Assembly: GCA_000981625.1 (NCBI GenBank)
Contig: LAQA01000047.1
Coordinates: 22,442 to 55,412 of the forward strand
Length of the DNA: 32,971 nt
Origin: Flavobacteriaceae bacterium ASP10-09a
Lineage (GTDB): Bacteria; Bacteroidota; Bacteroidia; Flavobacteriales; Flavobacteriaceae
Direction of reading: 5' to 3'
This document shows positions 16,319 through 23,126 of the stretch, piece after piece. Made by a program: the position numbers and the translations under genes. Within the stretch, counting starts at the first letter, position 1. Each line of letters begins with the position of its first letter. Under the pieces are notes generated by a model. The model ran no database searches. It worked only from the letters and a program-made list of their open reading frames with translations, and had not been told where the DNA came from.

Positions 16319-17620
16319 TTATTGAATTGCTTCTTTATATACTTTTAGGCAACGTTCTCTTGCAAATTTATGTTCCACTATTTCGGTGGGGTAGGTGAGT
16401 TCTTGAAAATCAGGTGCCCATTTTTTTATATAATTCAAGTCTTTATCAAATTTTAAAATCTGAGTTGTCGGATTAAATATTCTGAAATATGGAGCCGCAT
16501 CAACTCCAGTTCCTGCTACCCATTGCCAATTACCAATGTTGCTAGATTGCTCGTAATCGTGTAATTTTTCGGCAAAATAAGCTTCTCCCCATCTCCAGTC
16601 AATTAATAAATGTTTGCAAAGAAAACTTCCCACCAACATTCTTACTCTATTGTGCATAAAACCTGTTTGGTTTAATTCCCTCATACCTGCATCCACTAAT
16701 GGATAACCAGTTTCACCTTTACACCAAGCTTTAAATTCTTGTTCATTATTTCGCCAAATAATTCTATCATATTGTGGTTTAAAACTGTCTTTTGCAGTAT
16801 GTGGGAAATGCCACAAAATTTGCATAAAAAACTCACGCCAAATTAATTCTTTTAAAAAAGTAATATTATTGCTTTTGGAGGCCTTATCTACCATTTTTCG
16901 AATACTTACAGTTCCAAAACGTAAATGAGTTCCTAATTTTGATGTACTGTCTTTTGCAGGAAAGTTTCTAGTTTCTTCATAATCATCAATAAGCTTTGTA
17001 GAAACGGTGTAAGATTCAACTTTTATAGAAGATTTTATAAAACCAATTTCACCTAAAGTTAAAAGTGTATTGTTTTTACCTTTAATAAAATTTTCTAAAT
17101 TTTCTTCCGAGGGAAAAAATTCTAATCCCCTAAATTGAAAGGCTTCTATCCATTTTCTTGAAAATGGAGTATATACTTTATAAGCAGTTCCATCTTTTTT
17201 TACAATTTCATTTCTTTCAAAAATTACTTGGTCTTTATAGGTTTTGAAATGTATCTTTTTTGATGTCAGAAACTCTTTAATTTCTAGGTCTCTTTGAATA
17301 GCGTAGGGCTCGTAATCGTGATTTGTGAAAATGGTTTCGATGGTATATTGTTCCGATAACTTTTTAAGAATTTGAGTTGGTTTTCCATGAAAAACCGAGA
17401 TTTCGCTATTTACTTTTAAAAGTTGATTATTGATGTTTTCTAATTCTTGATGAAGAAAAGTAACACGGGCATCATCTTTTGGTAGTTTGCGTAAAATTTC
17501 TTCATCAAAAATAAAAATGGGTAGTATTTTTTTGTCAGATTTTAGAGCGTGAAATAGGCCACAATTATCATCTAAACGTAAGTCTCTTCTAAACCAAAAA
17601 ATATTAATTGTAGTTTTCAT
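16319..17620 (-). CDS. phrB: Class I CPD photolyase
   Basis: This 433-residue deoxyribodipyrimidine photolyase has an N-terminal antenna-binding Rossmann domain (IFWFRRDLRLDDNCGL). The C-terminal FAD-binding helical domain has GTHLRFGTVSIR, WREFFMQILWHFP, DAGMRELNQTGFMHNRVRM, LLIDWRWGEAYFA and the canonical GNWQWVAGTGVDAAPYFRIF. The tryptophans expected for the electron-transfer chain are present. The enzyme uses blue light to split cyclobutane pyrimidine dimers. It lies downstream of the light cluster, separated by a 108-bp gap with a long perfect hairpin. No clear TAnnTTTG promoter was found in that gap, so read-through or an unrecognised promoter is possible. Confidence 0.96.
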   Translation of the reverse strand: MKTTINIFWFRRDLRLDDNCGLFHALKSDKKILPIFIFDEEILRKLPKDDARVTFLHQELENINNQLLKVNSEISVFHGKPTQILKKLSEQYTIETIFTNHDYEPYAIQRDLEIKEFLTSKKIHFKTYKDQVIFERNEIVKKDGTAYKVYTPFSRKWIEAFQFRGLEFFPSEENLENFIKGKNNTLLTLGEIGFIKSSIKVESYTVSTKLIDDYEETRNFPAKDSTSKLGTHLRFGTVSIRKMVDKASKSNNITFLKELIWREFFMQILWHFPHTAKDSFKPQYDRIIWRNNEQEFKAWCKGETGYPLVDAGMRELNQTGFMHNRVRMLVGSFLCKHLLIDWRWGEAYFAEKLHDYEQSSNIGNWQWVAGTGVDAAPYFRIFNPTTQILKFDKDLNYIKKWAPDFQELTYPTEIVEHKFARERCLKVYKEAIQ

Positions 17621-17656
17621 TGCTATTGATGTTATTTAGTTTTGATATATATAAAA

Positions 17657-17707
17657 TGCCATTAACTTATGAATTTTTTATATTTAAAAATTCATAAGTT
17701 AATGGCA
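17657..17707. repeat. Perfect 22-bp inverted repeat, candidate terminator
   Basis: Arms 17657..17678 and 17686..17707 (TGCCATTAACTTATG... and its exact complement) flank a 7-nt loop. On the minus strand it is followed by TTTTATATAT, which fits a terminator for the SRPBCC-TspO transcript. The stem is much longer and more AT-rich than the other terminators in this window. Confidence 0.7.
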
Positions 17708-17728
17708 AAAGTATTAAAATAGATACAT

Positions 17729-18193
17729 CTATTTGTACTCTCCAAAAAGTTCGAGTAGTTTTTTTTCTCTGTAAGCAAAGATTTCTTCTAATTTAGGTTT
17801 CACTAAAAAAGGGTGTACTATTTGACCTAAAATCCCCATTGGAACCTTGTAATCTATAATATCTTCCATTTCAACGCCACCATCAATTTCATTAATAAAA
17901 TGTTTATGATGCCATAACGCATAGGGGCCATACATTTGTACATCTACAAAATATTTTTTATCTTCTATGTGTGTAATTTCAGAGACCCATTTTGTTTTTA
18001 TACCTAATAGAGGTGTAACTATATATTGAATGATTTGACCTGTATATAAAGGTTTGTCTACGTTAGAAACAATATTAAAACTCATATAATCTGGTGTGAT
18101 TATTTTTAAGTTTTTAGGATTTGATAAAAACTCCCAAGCTTTATCTACTGAAATTGGTAATTTTTGTTTTTTATGAAGCGTATAGATTTTCAT
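17729..18193 (-). CDS. SRPBCC-family ligand-binding protein
   Basis: This 154-residue protein has the START/polyketide-cyclase-like layout. It opens with LHKKQKLPISVDKAWEFLSNPKNLKIITP, has a central WVSEITHIEDKKYFVDVQ strand and ends with MEDIIDYKVPMGILGQIVHPFLVKPKLEEIFAYRE. The final segment is typical of small SRPBCC proteins found in bacterial light-response clusters. The fold holds a hydrophobic ligand; which one is unknown. It lies 1 nt after the TspO gene, so the two are coexpressed, and both may deal with tetrapyrrole-like or other hydrophobic molecules. Confidence 0.87.
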   Translation of the reverse strand: MKIYTLHKKQKLPISVDKAWEFLSNPKNLKIITPDYMSFNIVSNVDKPLYTGQIIQYIVTPLLGIKTKWVSEITHIEDKKYFVDVQMYGPYALWHHKHFINEIDGGVEMEDIIDYKVPMGILGQIVHPFLVKPKLEEIFAYREKKLLELFGEYK

Positions 18194-18194
18194 A

Positions 18195-18656
18195 TTAATT
18201 ATGAATTAGAATGTAAAGATTTAATGAAGTAGCAATACATAACCATATGATGTAAGGCAATAATAAATATTTATAATTATTCGTTTTTTTACTTAATTTA
18301 AAGAAATAATAAAATAGAAGTGATGTAAGTAAAGTAATGATTACGAAACCAAATAATACTAAATGTTGGTTAAAGAAAAAGTAATTCCAACTAACGTTTA
18401 AAATAAATTGAGTAAAAAAAATGAACGTTAATTTTAAACTATAATTTTTTATAAATAGGTGTCCTAAATAAATTGAAAAACAGATCATGATTACTGTCCA
18501 TGCAACACCAAAAACCCAGCCTGGAGGACTCCAAGGAGCTTGATTTAAATTGGTGTACCAATCTGTCATTGGCCCATTATTCATTAACCAACTACCAATG
18601 GCTAATCCTCCAAAATTAATCACTAAAAAAAGTAATGTTAATTTTACTTGTTTCAT
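18195..18656 (-). CDS. tspO: TspO/MBR family membrane protein
   Basis: This 153-residue protein has five predicted membrane helices, the normal TspO topology. Signatures are NFGGLAIGSWL in helix 1, WYTNLNQAPWSPPGWVFGVAWTV at the loop and second helix, NVSWNYFFFNQH in helix 3/4 and PYIIWLCIATSLNLYIL in helix 5. TspO binds porphyrins and cholesterol-like ligands and is linked to light and oxidative-stress responses in bacteria. Its ATG overlaps the stop of the upstream small gene (ATGA, 3 shared bases) and it runs 1 nt short of the SRPBCC gene. Confidence 0.93.
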   Translation of the reverse strand: MKQVKLTLLFLVINFGGLAIGSWLMNNGPMTDWYTNLNQAPWSPPGWVFGVAWTVIMICFSIYLGHLFIKNYSLKLTFIFFTQFILNVSWNYFFFNQHLVLFGFVIITLLTSLLFYYFFKLSKKTNNYKYLLLPYIIWLCIATSLNLYILIHN

Positions 18657-18826
18657 TCTTTTGATTGAATTTCTTCTATTTTTTTTAGAACATTATCAGC
18701 TTCTAAATATTTTTTATCACTATCAACTCTATTAATCGATTGAAATTTATATGCTTCTTCCATCAATTTCTTATAAGAATCTTGCAATTTTTCTACTTCA
18801 CTTTTCTTTTTAAATAAACCAAACAT
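18653..18826 (-). CDS. Small Lacal_2735-type protein (not in ORF track)
   Basis: A 57-residue ORF starting MFGLFKKKSEVEKLQDSYKK was translated by hand; it is below the track's cut-off. The FGLFKKKSE opening, followed by a charged amphipathic helix (LMEEAYKFQSINRVDSDKK) and LEADNVLKKIEEI, matches the small flavobacterial family I know as Lacal_2735. Function is unknown. It begins 5 nt after the glutathione peroxidase stop, and its TGA overlaps the TspO ATG. This packing strongly supports a real gene in the operon. Confidence 0.85.
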   Translation of the reverse strand: MFGLFKKKSEVEKLQDSYKKLMEEAYKFQSINRVDSDKKYLEADNVLKKIEEIQSKE

Positions 18827-18831
18827 ATGCT

Positions 18832-19305
18832 TTATGATTTTAGGTGTTTTGTGATCTTTGAACTTAATGGTTTTGTGATTGAAAAATAATAATCAATAAG
18901 TTCGCCTTCAGGAGAAATTATATATTTCTGAAAGTTCCACTTTACAGAAGAACTTTTTTTGTTATTTAGTTTTTTTGACGTTAACCAACGATATAGAGGG
19001 TGCTGTTCGTCCCCTTTAACCTCAATTTTTTCAGTTATTAGGAAAGAGACTCCATAGTTTACTTCACAGAATTCTTTTATATCAGAAGAAGAACCGGGCT
19101 CTTGACTTCCAAATTGATTACAGGGAACTCCTATAACAACTAAATTATCTTTATACGTGTTGTGCAATTCTTCTAAACCTTTGTATTGAGGTGTAAAACC
19201 ACACTTAGAAGCTACATTCACAAAAAGGATATACTTTCCTTTAAAATCTGAAAAGAGAATAGGGTTATTCTGGAGACTCTTAATCTCTATGTTATAAATA
19301 TTCAT
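18832..19305 (-). CDS. Glutathione peroxidase-like thiol peroxidase
   Basis: This 157-residue protein matches the Cys-type GPx family length. The peroxidatic site is VASKCGFTPQY, with cysteine in place of selenocysteine, near residue 35. The second conserved motif is GVPCNQFGSQEPGS, with a possible resolving cysteine. SVKWNFQKYIISPEG carries the conserved Trp and Asn of the catalytic tetrad. Such enzymes usually take electrons from thioredoxin rather than glutathione and reduce organic hydroperoxides. It lies 15 bp after the SDR gene within the light cluster, a sensible place for defence against photo-oxidative damage. Confidence 0.93.
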   Translation of the reverse strand: MNIYNIEIKSLQNNPILFSDFKGKYILFVNVASKCGFTPQYKGLEELHNTYKDNLVVIGVPCNQFGSQEPGSSSDIKEFCEVNYGVSFLITEKIEVKGDEQHPLYRWLTSKKLNNKKSSSVKWNFQKYIISPEGELIDYYFSITKPLSSKITKHLKS

Positions 19306-19320
19306 TATGTTGAGGTTTTA

Positions 19321-20004
19321 CTATATTTTAAAACTTACAATTCCGCAGTCTAATTCAAAAATTTGACCTGATATTGAACTTGCTTTTTCAGAGATTAAAA
19401 AAGTAGCTAAGTCAGCAACTTCTTTAGGTTCCAAATATTTTTTTAAAGGATGACGTTCAGTAATGTTTTCTATCATTCGCTCATTGCGTAATAATTTTGA
19501 AGCTAAATCTGTATCAGTTACAGTTGGCGCAATTGCATTTACACGAATTAAAGGAGCTAGTTCTGCGCCTAAAGACTTTGTTAGACCCTCTACAGCTGAC
19601 TTGGCAGCAGCAACACTTGCGTGAAAAGGCATTCCTAATTTTGCAGCGACAGTGCTAAAAAGTAAAATAGAAGGTTTGTTTCCTTTTTTTAAAAGAGGTA
19701 AATAATGCTGTATTGTTTTTACAGCGCCAATGACATTAATTTCAAAGTCATTTCTAAAATCGTCTAACTTTAGTCTAGAAATTGGTTTTAAATTAATACT
19801 TCCTGGGCAATAAATTAAGGTATCTATTTCTTCTGCCTCTGGTAAGTCATCTGTAAGAATATCGCAAGTATAGTGTGTGAGGTTATCATGTAAAAGCACA
19901 GGAGCAGTTCTACTGATATTTATTATCAAATTTTCATCAATTAAAGATTTTATAATTGCATTTCCAATTCCTTTACTTCCTCCAATGACTAAAATTTTAT
20001 TCAT
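19321..20004 (-). CDS. Short-chain dehydrogenase/reductase, catalytic Tyr apparently replaced
   Basis: This 227-residue SDR has the cofactor loop VIGGSKGIGNAI at the N-terminus and the serine strand ILLFSTVAAKLG. Where classical SDRs have YxxxK, this protein has VAAAK (HASVAAAKSAVEGLTKSL), so the usual catalytic tyrosine is absent while the lysine is kept. RVNAIAPTVTDTDLASKLL and ISGQIFELDCG complete the fold. Similar SDRs occur in light-response clusters of other bacteria, but the substrate is unknown. It sits 6 nt after a 71-residue gene. Either the enzyme uses another residue or it acts as a binding protein. Confidence 0.9.
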   Translation of the reverse strand: MNKILVIGGSKGIGNAIIKSLIDENLIINISRTAPVLLHDNLTHYTCDILTDDLPEAEEIDTLIYCPGSINLKPISRLKLDDFRNDFEINVIGAVKTIQHYLPLLKKGNKPSILLFSTVAAKLGMPFHASVAAAKSAVEGLTKSLGAELAPLIRVNAIAPTVTDTDLASKLLRNERMIENITERHPLKKYLEPKEVADLATFLISEKASSISGQIFELDCGIVSFKI

Positions 20005-20010
20005 ATCTTT

Positions 20011-20226
20011 TTATCTTCTTCCTTTCAAGCGCTTCTCAATTTTCTGTTTAACTACTGTTAGGCGCTTCATTTGATCCATTATTTCTGGATCTTTTTCTAA
20101 TTTGTATACTTCGTTAAGCTCTAGTACTAAGGCTTTTACTTCTCTTGATGCTAGTATTCTATCACTTGTAGTTTTAAATGAGAATTTTCTATTCTCAAAT
20201 TCTAAAGCTCTTTCTAATAAATTCAT
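20011..20226 (-). CDS. Small conserved helical protein (paralogue B)
   Basis: This 71-residue basic protein is not recognised. It is about two-thirds identical, without gaps, to the 74-residue protein encoded just upstream, sharing ALEFE, TTSDRI, MKRLT and IEKRLKG. It is likely all-helical, with no cysteine and no membrane segment. It lies 6 nt before the SDR gene, so it belongs to the same transcript. Purifying selection on two copies is suggested by the conserved motifs, but the role is unknown. Confidence 0.82.
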   Translation of the reverse strand: MNLLERALEFENRKFSFKTTSDRILASREVKALVLELNEVYKLEKDPEIMDQMKRLTVVKQKIEKRLKGRR

Positions 20227-20303
20227 TCTATGTTTCTCTGTTTTATTCTATAATTTTCGAATATAATTATAAAAGTTAGAAAAGCAAGAGAAATCTGAAC
20301 TTA

Positions 20304-20528
20304 TTATGCAGTTAGCGGTTTACCCTTTAAACGTTTTTCAATTCTTTGCTTAATTGTTGTTAAACGTTTCATAGTATCCATAATTTTCGAATCTTTACTT
20401 TGCTTATAAATTTCATTTAAGCTTAAAATTAATTCCTTTGCTTCTCTAGCTGCCATAATACGATCACTAGTCGTCGGGAATCTCATTTTTCTAGTTTCAA
20501 ATTCTAATGCTTTATTTATTAAATCCAT
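20304..20528 (-). CDS. Small conserved helical protein (paralogue A)
   Basis: This 74-residue basic helical protein is a tandem duplicate of the 71-residue neighbour (46 of 71 positions identical by eye). Shared blocks are ALEFE.RK, TTSDRI.A.RE.K and MKRLT..KQ.IEKRLKG. The ATG is 3 nt after the stop of a folE remnant, so it was probably once coupled to an intact folE. Function is unknown. The even spread of identity argues that both copies are still used. Confidence 0.82.
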   Translation of the reverse strand: MDLINKALEFETRKMRFPTTSDRIMAAREAKELILSLNEIYKQSKDSKIMDTMKRLTTIKQRIEKRLKGKPLTA

Positions 20529-20531
20529 AAC

Positions 20532-20723
20532 TTAATAATTTAAGGTGTTTTGTAATTCAACTATTTTTGATTGATTTTGGAATTTACCTCCGAAGTATGA
20601 AGTTATCGTAGAAACGGTCTGGTCTTTAATTCCTCTTGAAGAAACACAAAAGTGTTTAACCTCTAAATATATAGCCAGATTTTCGGTTTTTAAAATAGCT
20701 TTCTATTCGGTTGAAATTTTATT
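20532..20723 (-). pseudogene. folE: Remnant of GTP cyclohydrolase I (C-terminal part)
   Basis: The roughly 300-bp stretch between two genes is not empty. On the minus strand, after an in-frame TAG (20705..20703), 56 codons run to a TAA at 20534..20532. They read ILKTENLAIYLEVKHFCVSS, then RGIKDQTVSTITSYFGGKF. This aligns with the end of bacterial FolE, for example E. coli [20 protein letters not shown] then RGIRDATSATTTTSLGGLF, including the zinc-binding cysteine. Six codons upstream of the TAG (NKISTE) still align. Further upstream has several stops, and the N-terminal two-thirds of the gene is missing. There is no ATG. FolE is a common member of bacterial light clusters, so this is probably a decayed local copy. 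Confidence 0.85.
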
Positions 20724-20825
20724 TTTTTAATATTACTTTGCTTTTTAATGCTACTTATGTAATTATTATCGTGTCTTTTTAATTTGCTGTTTTATAGCGA
20801 TTATCTATTAAAAGCAAAGCACAAG

Positions 20826-21098
20826 TCATCTTTTTGATATTGAGTTATTTGATATTGTTTTTTGTCTTGAACATTTAAATCTACCTTTAGCAAATGTTCT
20901 TAATTTTTCATGTTTTGTTTTTCTCCCTTGAACTCTTTTTCTCCACATTTTGAAGCTTTTCGGCTTCATTTCTCTTCGCATCAAATTAATAACTTCTTGT
21001 TCTTTAAGGTTGAATTGAAATTGAATTGATTCAAAAGTGGTTCTATCCTCCCAAGCCATTTCAATTATTCTATCAATTGCTATAACGTCAATATTCAT
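20826..21098 (-). CDS. TIGR03643 (DUF2805) family protein
   Basis: This 90-residue basic protein has IDRIIEMAWEDRTTFESIQF, then NLKEQEVINLMRREMKPKSF and KMWRKRVQGRKTKH. These are the defining segments of the TIGR03643/DUF2805 family. The pattern resembles a helix-turn-helix followed by a basic arm, but DNA binding is unproven. Members are often found next to photolyases and cryptochromes in proteobacterial and flavobacterial light clusters, which fits here. It follows the 144-residue gene by 11 bp. The downstream 290 bp is the folE remnant. Confidence 0.88.
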   Translation of the reverse strand: MNIDVIAIDRIIEMAWEDRTTFESIQFQFNLKEQEVINLMRREMKPKSFKMWRKRVQGRKTKHEKLRTFAKGRFKCSRQKTISNNSISKR

Positions 21099-21109
21099 TA
21101 TAATAAGAT

Positions 21110-21544
21110 TTAAGTGATAGCGTTTTGGAAATCATAGTTTGTATTATTTTCTATCTTCATGTCTATTATTTTGTCAAGAAATTTTTTATTTTCTTTTAAT
21201 AGCTTATTGTTTTTAAAGCGAACAAAGTTTCCGCAGGCATGAATACTAAAACCATTCGTTTTATATATATGCAGTTGATAAAAAGGGATTGCCCAGCTAT
21301 AGTTTTTTAGTCCTTTATTAACATGAACTATAATGCCTTTTTCTCGTATCTCTATATTGCCGTAATTGATGTCTGAAATTAAATTCATATATTTTAAGAA
21401 GCCTGGACTTACTTCATCAATAATCATTCTTTTTGAACCGACACCACCCATTTTAACTGCTTGAAAAAAAGAGTATGATTTACTTAATAAATCATCAAAA
21501 ATTGCTTCTGCTTCTTTGTTTCTATTTGTTGTGTTGTATATCAT
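21110..21544 (-). CDS. Hypothetical protein, first gene of second light transcript
   Basis: This 144-residue protein is not recognised. It is a mixed alpha/beta protein with no signal peptide or membrane span. Visible patterns include KMGGVGSKRMIIDEV and IIVHVNKGLKNYSWAIPFYQ, with beta strands resembling a small PH-like or lipocalin-like sheet. It begins only 8 nt after a TAnnTTTG element, implying a nearly leaderless mRNA. The shared operator upstream ties it to the light cluster. The function cannot be inferred further. Confidence 0.78.
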   Translation of the reverse strand: MIYNTTNRNKEAEAIFDDLLSKSYSFFQAVKMGGVGSKRMIIDEVSPGFLKYMNLISDINYGNIEIREKGIIVHVNKGLKNYSWAIPFYQLHIYKTNGFSIHACGNFVRFKNNKLLKENKKFLDKIIDMKIENNTNYDFQNAIT

Positions 21545-21552
21545 ATCTAAAA

Positions 21553-21594
21553 CAAAGATAATAAATGTTTAACGTATTTTCGTTATGGTTAAAC
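21553..21594 (-). promoter_or_regulatory. Light-cluster promoter 2 with paired GTTWAAC boxes
   Basis: In the coding direction GTTTAAC (21588..21594), 14 bp, GTTAAAC (21567..21573), 6 bp, then TATCTTTG (21553..21560), a perfect -7 element. The two boxes are centred 21 bp apart, two helical turns. The layout is the same as 28148..28189. The -7 element is 8 nt from the ATG. Confidence 0.72.
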
Positions 21595-21635
21595 AAAAAT
21601 TAACATAACATTATAATATGTTAATACTCTAAAAA

Positions 21636-23126
21636 TCAATTGCTTTTTAGCATTCTGTTTCCTTCTGAAAGGGTATGTTTTTTTAGGATTCTTTCGCTTT
21701 CTTTTCTTACTTCAGTGTCTTTTTTCATATTCCATAATATATCACTTGCTTTTTTTCTAGCAATTTTAATATCCACAATTGGCTTAGGGTAAACGACACC
21801 AAGTTCAAAATCATTAAATTGTTCATCTAAAGGAGTCATTATATATGGCTCGTGTACAAACGGAGTTGGTAGATTTGCCAATTCTGGTACCCATTTTTTT
21901 ATGAAAGTTCCGTCCTCATCATGTTCTAAGCTGTTTTTTACAGGATTGTAAATTCTTAGGATATTGATTCCAGTTTCACCAGCATTCATTTGTAATTGTG
22001 GAAAATGAATTCCAGGTTCAAAATCTAAAAATAATTTAGATAAATGTTGAGATGATGATTGCCAAGGTTGCCATAAAATATGAGTAAAAAACGATACTAA
22101 CATGGCGCGCATTCTAAAGTTTAAATAACCGGTTTCTTGTAAACAACGCATACACGCGTCAATTAAAGGAAAGCCAGTTTTACCTTCTTCCCAAGCTTTT
22201 TGATATTCTGCAGAAATACTTTTCTTTAATTTTTGATATCCTTTATTTATACTTGCATTTTCCATAGTATGTTCCATTTCAAACTTCTGTATAAAATGGG
22301 CTTGCCATCGCAACCTAGAAATAAAGGCGCCTAAATGCCTTTTGTTTGCATCTGTTTTATGTTTTATTGCTTCCTGAAATATCTGACGAATAGAAACGTT
22401 TCCCCAGGCAATATAGGGCGATAATCTACTGCAACTTTCTCTTGCTAAAGCTGGTTTCGAAATATTAAACATATATTTTTCATGTCGCTTTTCAAAAAAA
22501 GTGTCGGCATATCTCCAGGCTGTTTTTGTGCCTCCTTTTTGAAAATATTCATGTTTTGGTGTTTCTAAATCTACAGATTGAAAGTATTTTTCTAGCTCAG
22601 TAATTTCTTGAATAGAAATAAAATTAGCATCTTTAAACTCATTTTTAATTAGAGGTTTATGCATGTAGTCATCCCATTTTTCAAACCAATCCTCTCTGCT
22701 TAATAATCCTCTTAAAATTCCATTATTATTGCTTTCTTTCCAGTTTACAGAGTTGTTTCTACAATATCTTGTAAATTCTTTATCTCTATTATATGTAATC
22801 AATAAACCAGTTTCTTGATGAGAAAAAACAGTATGAACTGTATATTTGTTAAATAGCTGATTAAAGGCACTTACAACTTCTGTTTGTACGCAAAGAACTT
22901 TACTGTTGTATTTTTTTAAATCAGTATTTAAATCTACTAAAGACTGTCTTATAAAGTTCCAATGGCGAATGTCATAATGAGGATCTTCGACTAATGAATT
23001 TTCAAAAACATATAAAAAAAGTACACGCTTGTTAGACTCTAAAGCATTTTTAATTGCTTCATTATCTTGCAAACGCAAATCACGTTTAAACCAAACAATA
23101 TGTATTTCTTCTTTATTAATATTCAT
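21636..23126 (-). CDS. Cryptochrome/photolyase-family protein with unusual FAD-site region
   Basis: This 496-residue protein has an N-terminal photolyase domain (IHIVWFKRDLRLQDNEAIKN) and a C-terminal FAD domain (SRLSPYIAWGNVSIRQIF, FISRLRWQAHFIQKFE, FPLIDACMRCLQETGYLNFRMRAML). The region that in class I photolyases reads NWQWVAGTG is here FPQLQMNAGETGIN, so the usual Trp pair is missing, including the residue equivalent to the FAD-proximal tryptophan. RIYNP is kept. This suggests a photoreceptor or a repair enzyme with a different electron path. Its start overlaps the iron-sulfur photolyase gene by 11 nt. It is the last gene of the first light transcript. Confidence 0.9.
   Translation of the reverse strand: MNINKEEIHIVWFKRDLRLQDNEAIKNALESNKRVLFLYVFENSLVEDPHYDIRHWNFIRQSLVDLNTDLKKYNSKVLCVQTEVVSAFNQLFNKYTVHTVFSHQETGLLITYNRDKEFTRYCRNNSVNWKESNNNGILRGLLSREDWFEKWDDYMHKPLIKNEFKDANFISIQEITELEKYFQSVDLETPKHEYFQKGGTKTAWRYADTFFEKRHEKYMFNISKPALARESCSRLSPYIAWGNVSIRQIFQEAIKHKTDANKRHLGAFISRLRWQAHFIQKFEMEHTMENASINKGYQKLKKSISAEYQKAWEEGKTGFPLIDACMRCLQETGYLNFRMRAMLVSFFTHILWQPWQSSSQHLSKLFLDFEPGIHFPQLQMNAGETGINILRIYNPVKNSLEHDEDGTFIKKWVPELANLPTPFVHEPYIMTPLDEQFNDFELGVVYPKPIVDIKIARKKASDILWNMKKDTEVRKESERILKKHTLSEGNRMLKSN

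Noticed and set aside
20654-20660. A further GTTTAAC box as part of the light regulon
   Set aside because: No second box at 21 bp and no TAnnTTTG 6 bp away; it lies in the folE remnant and is probably chance.
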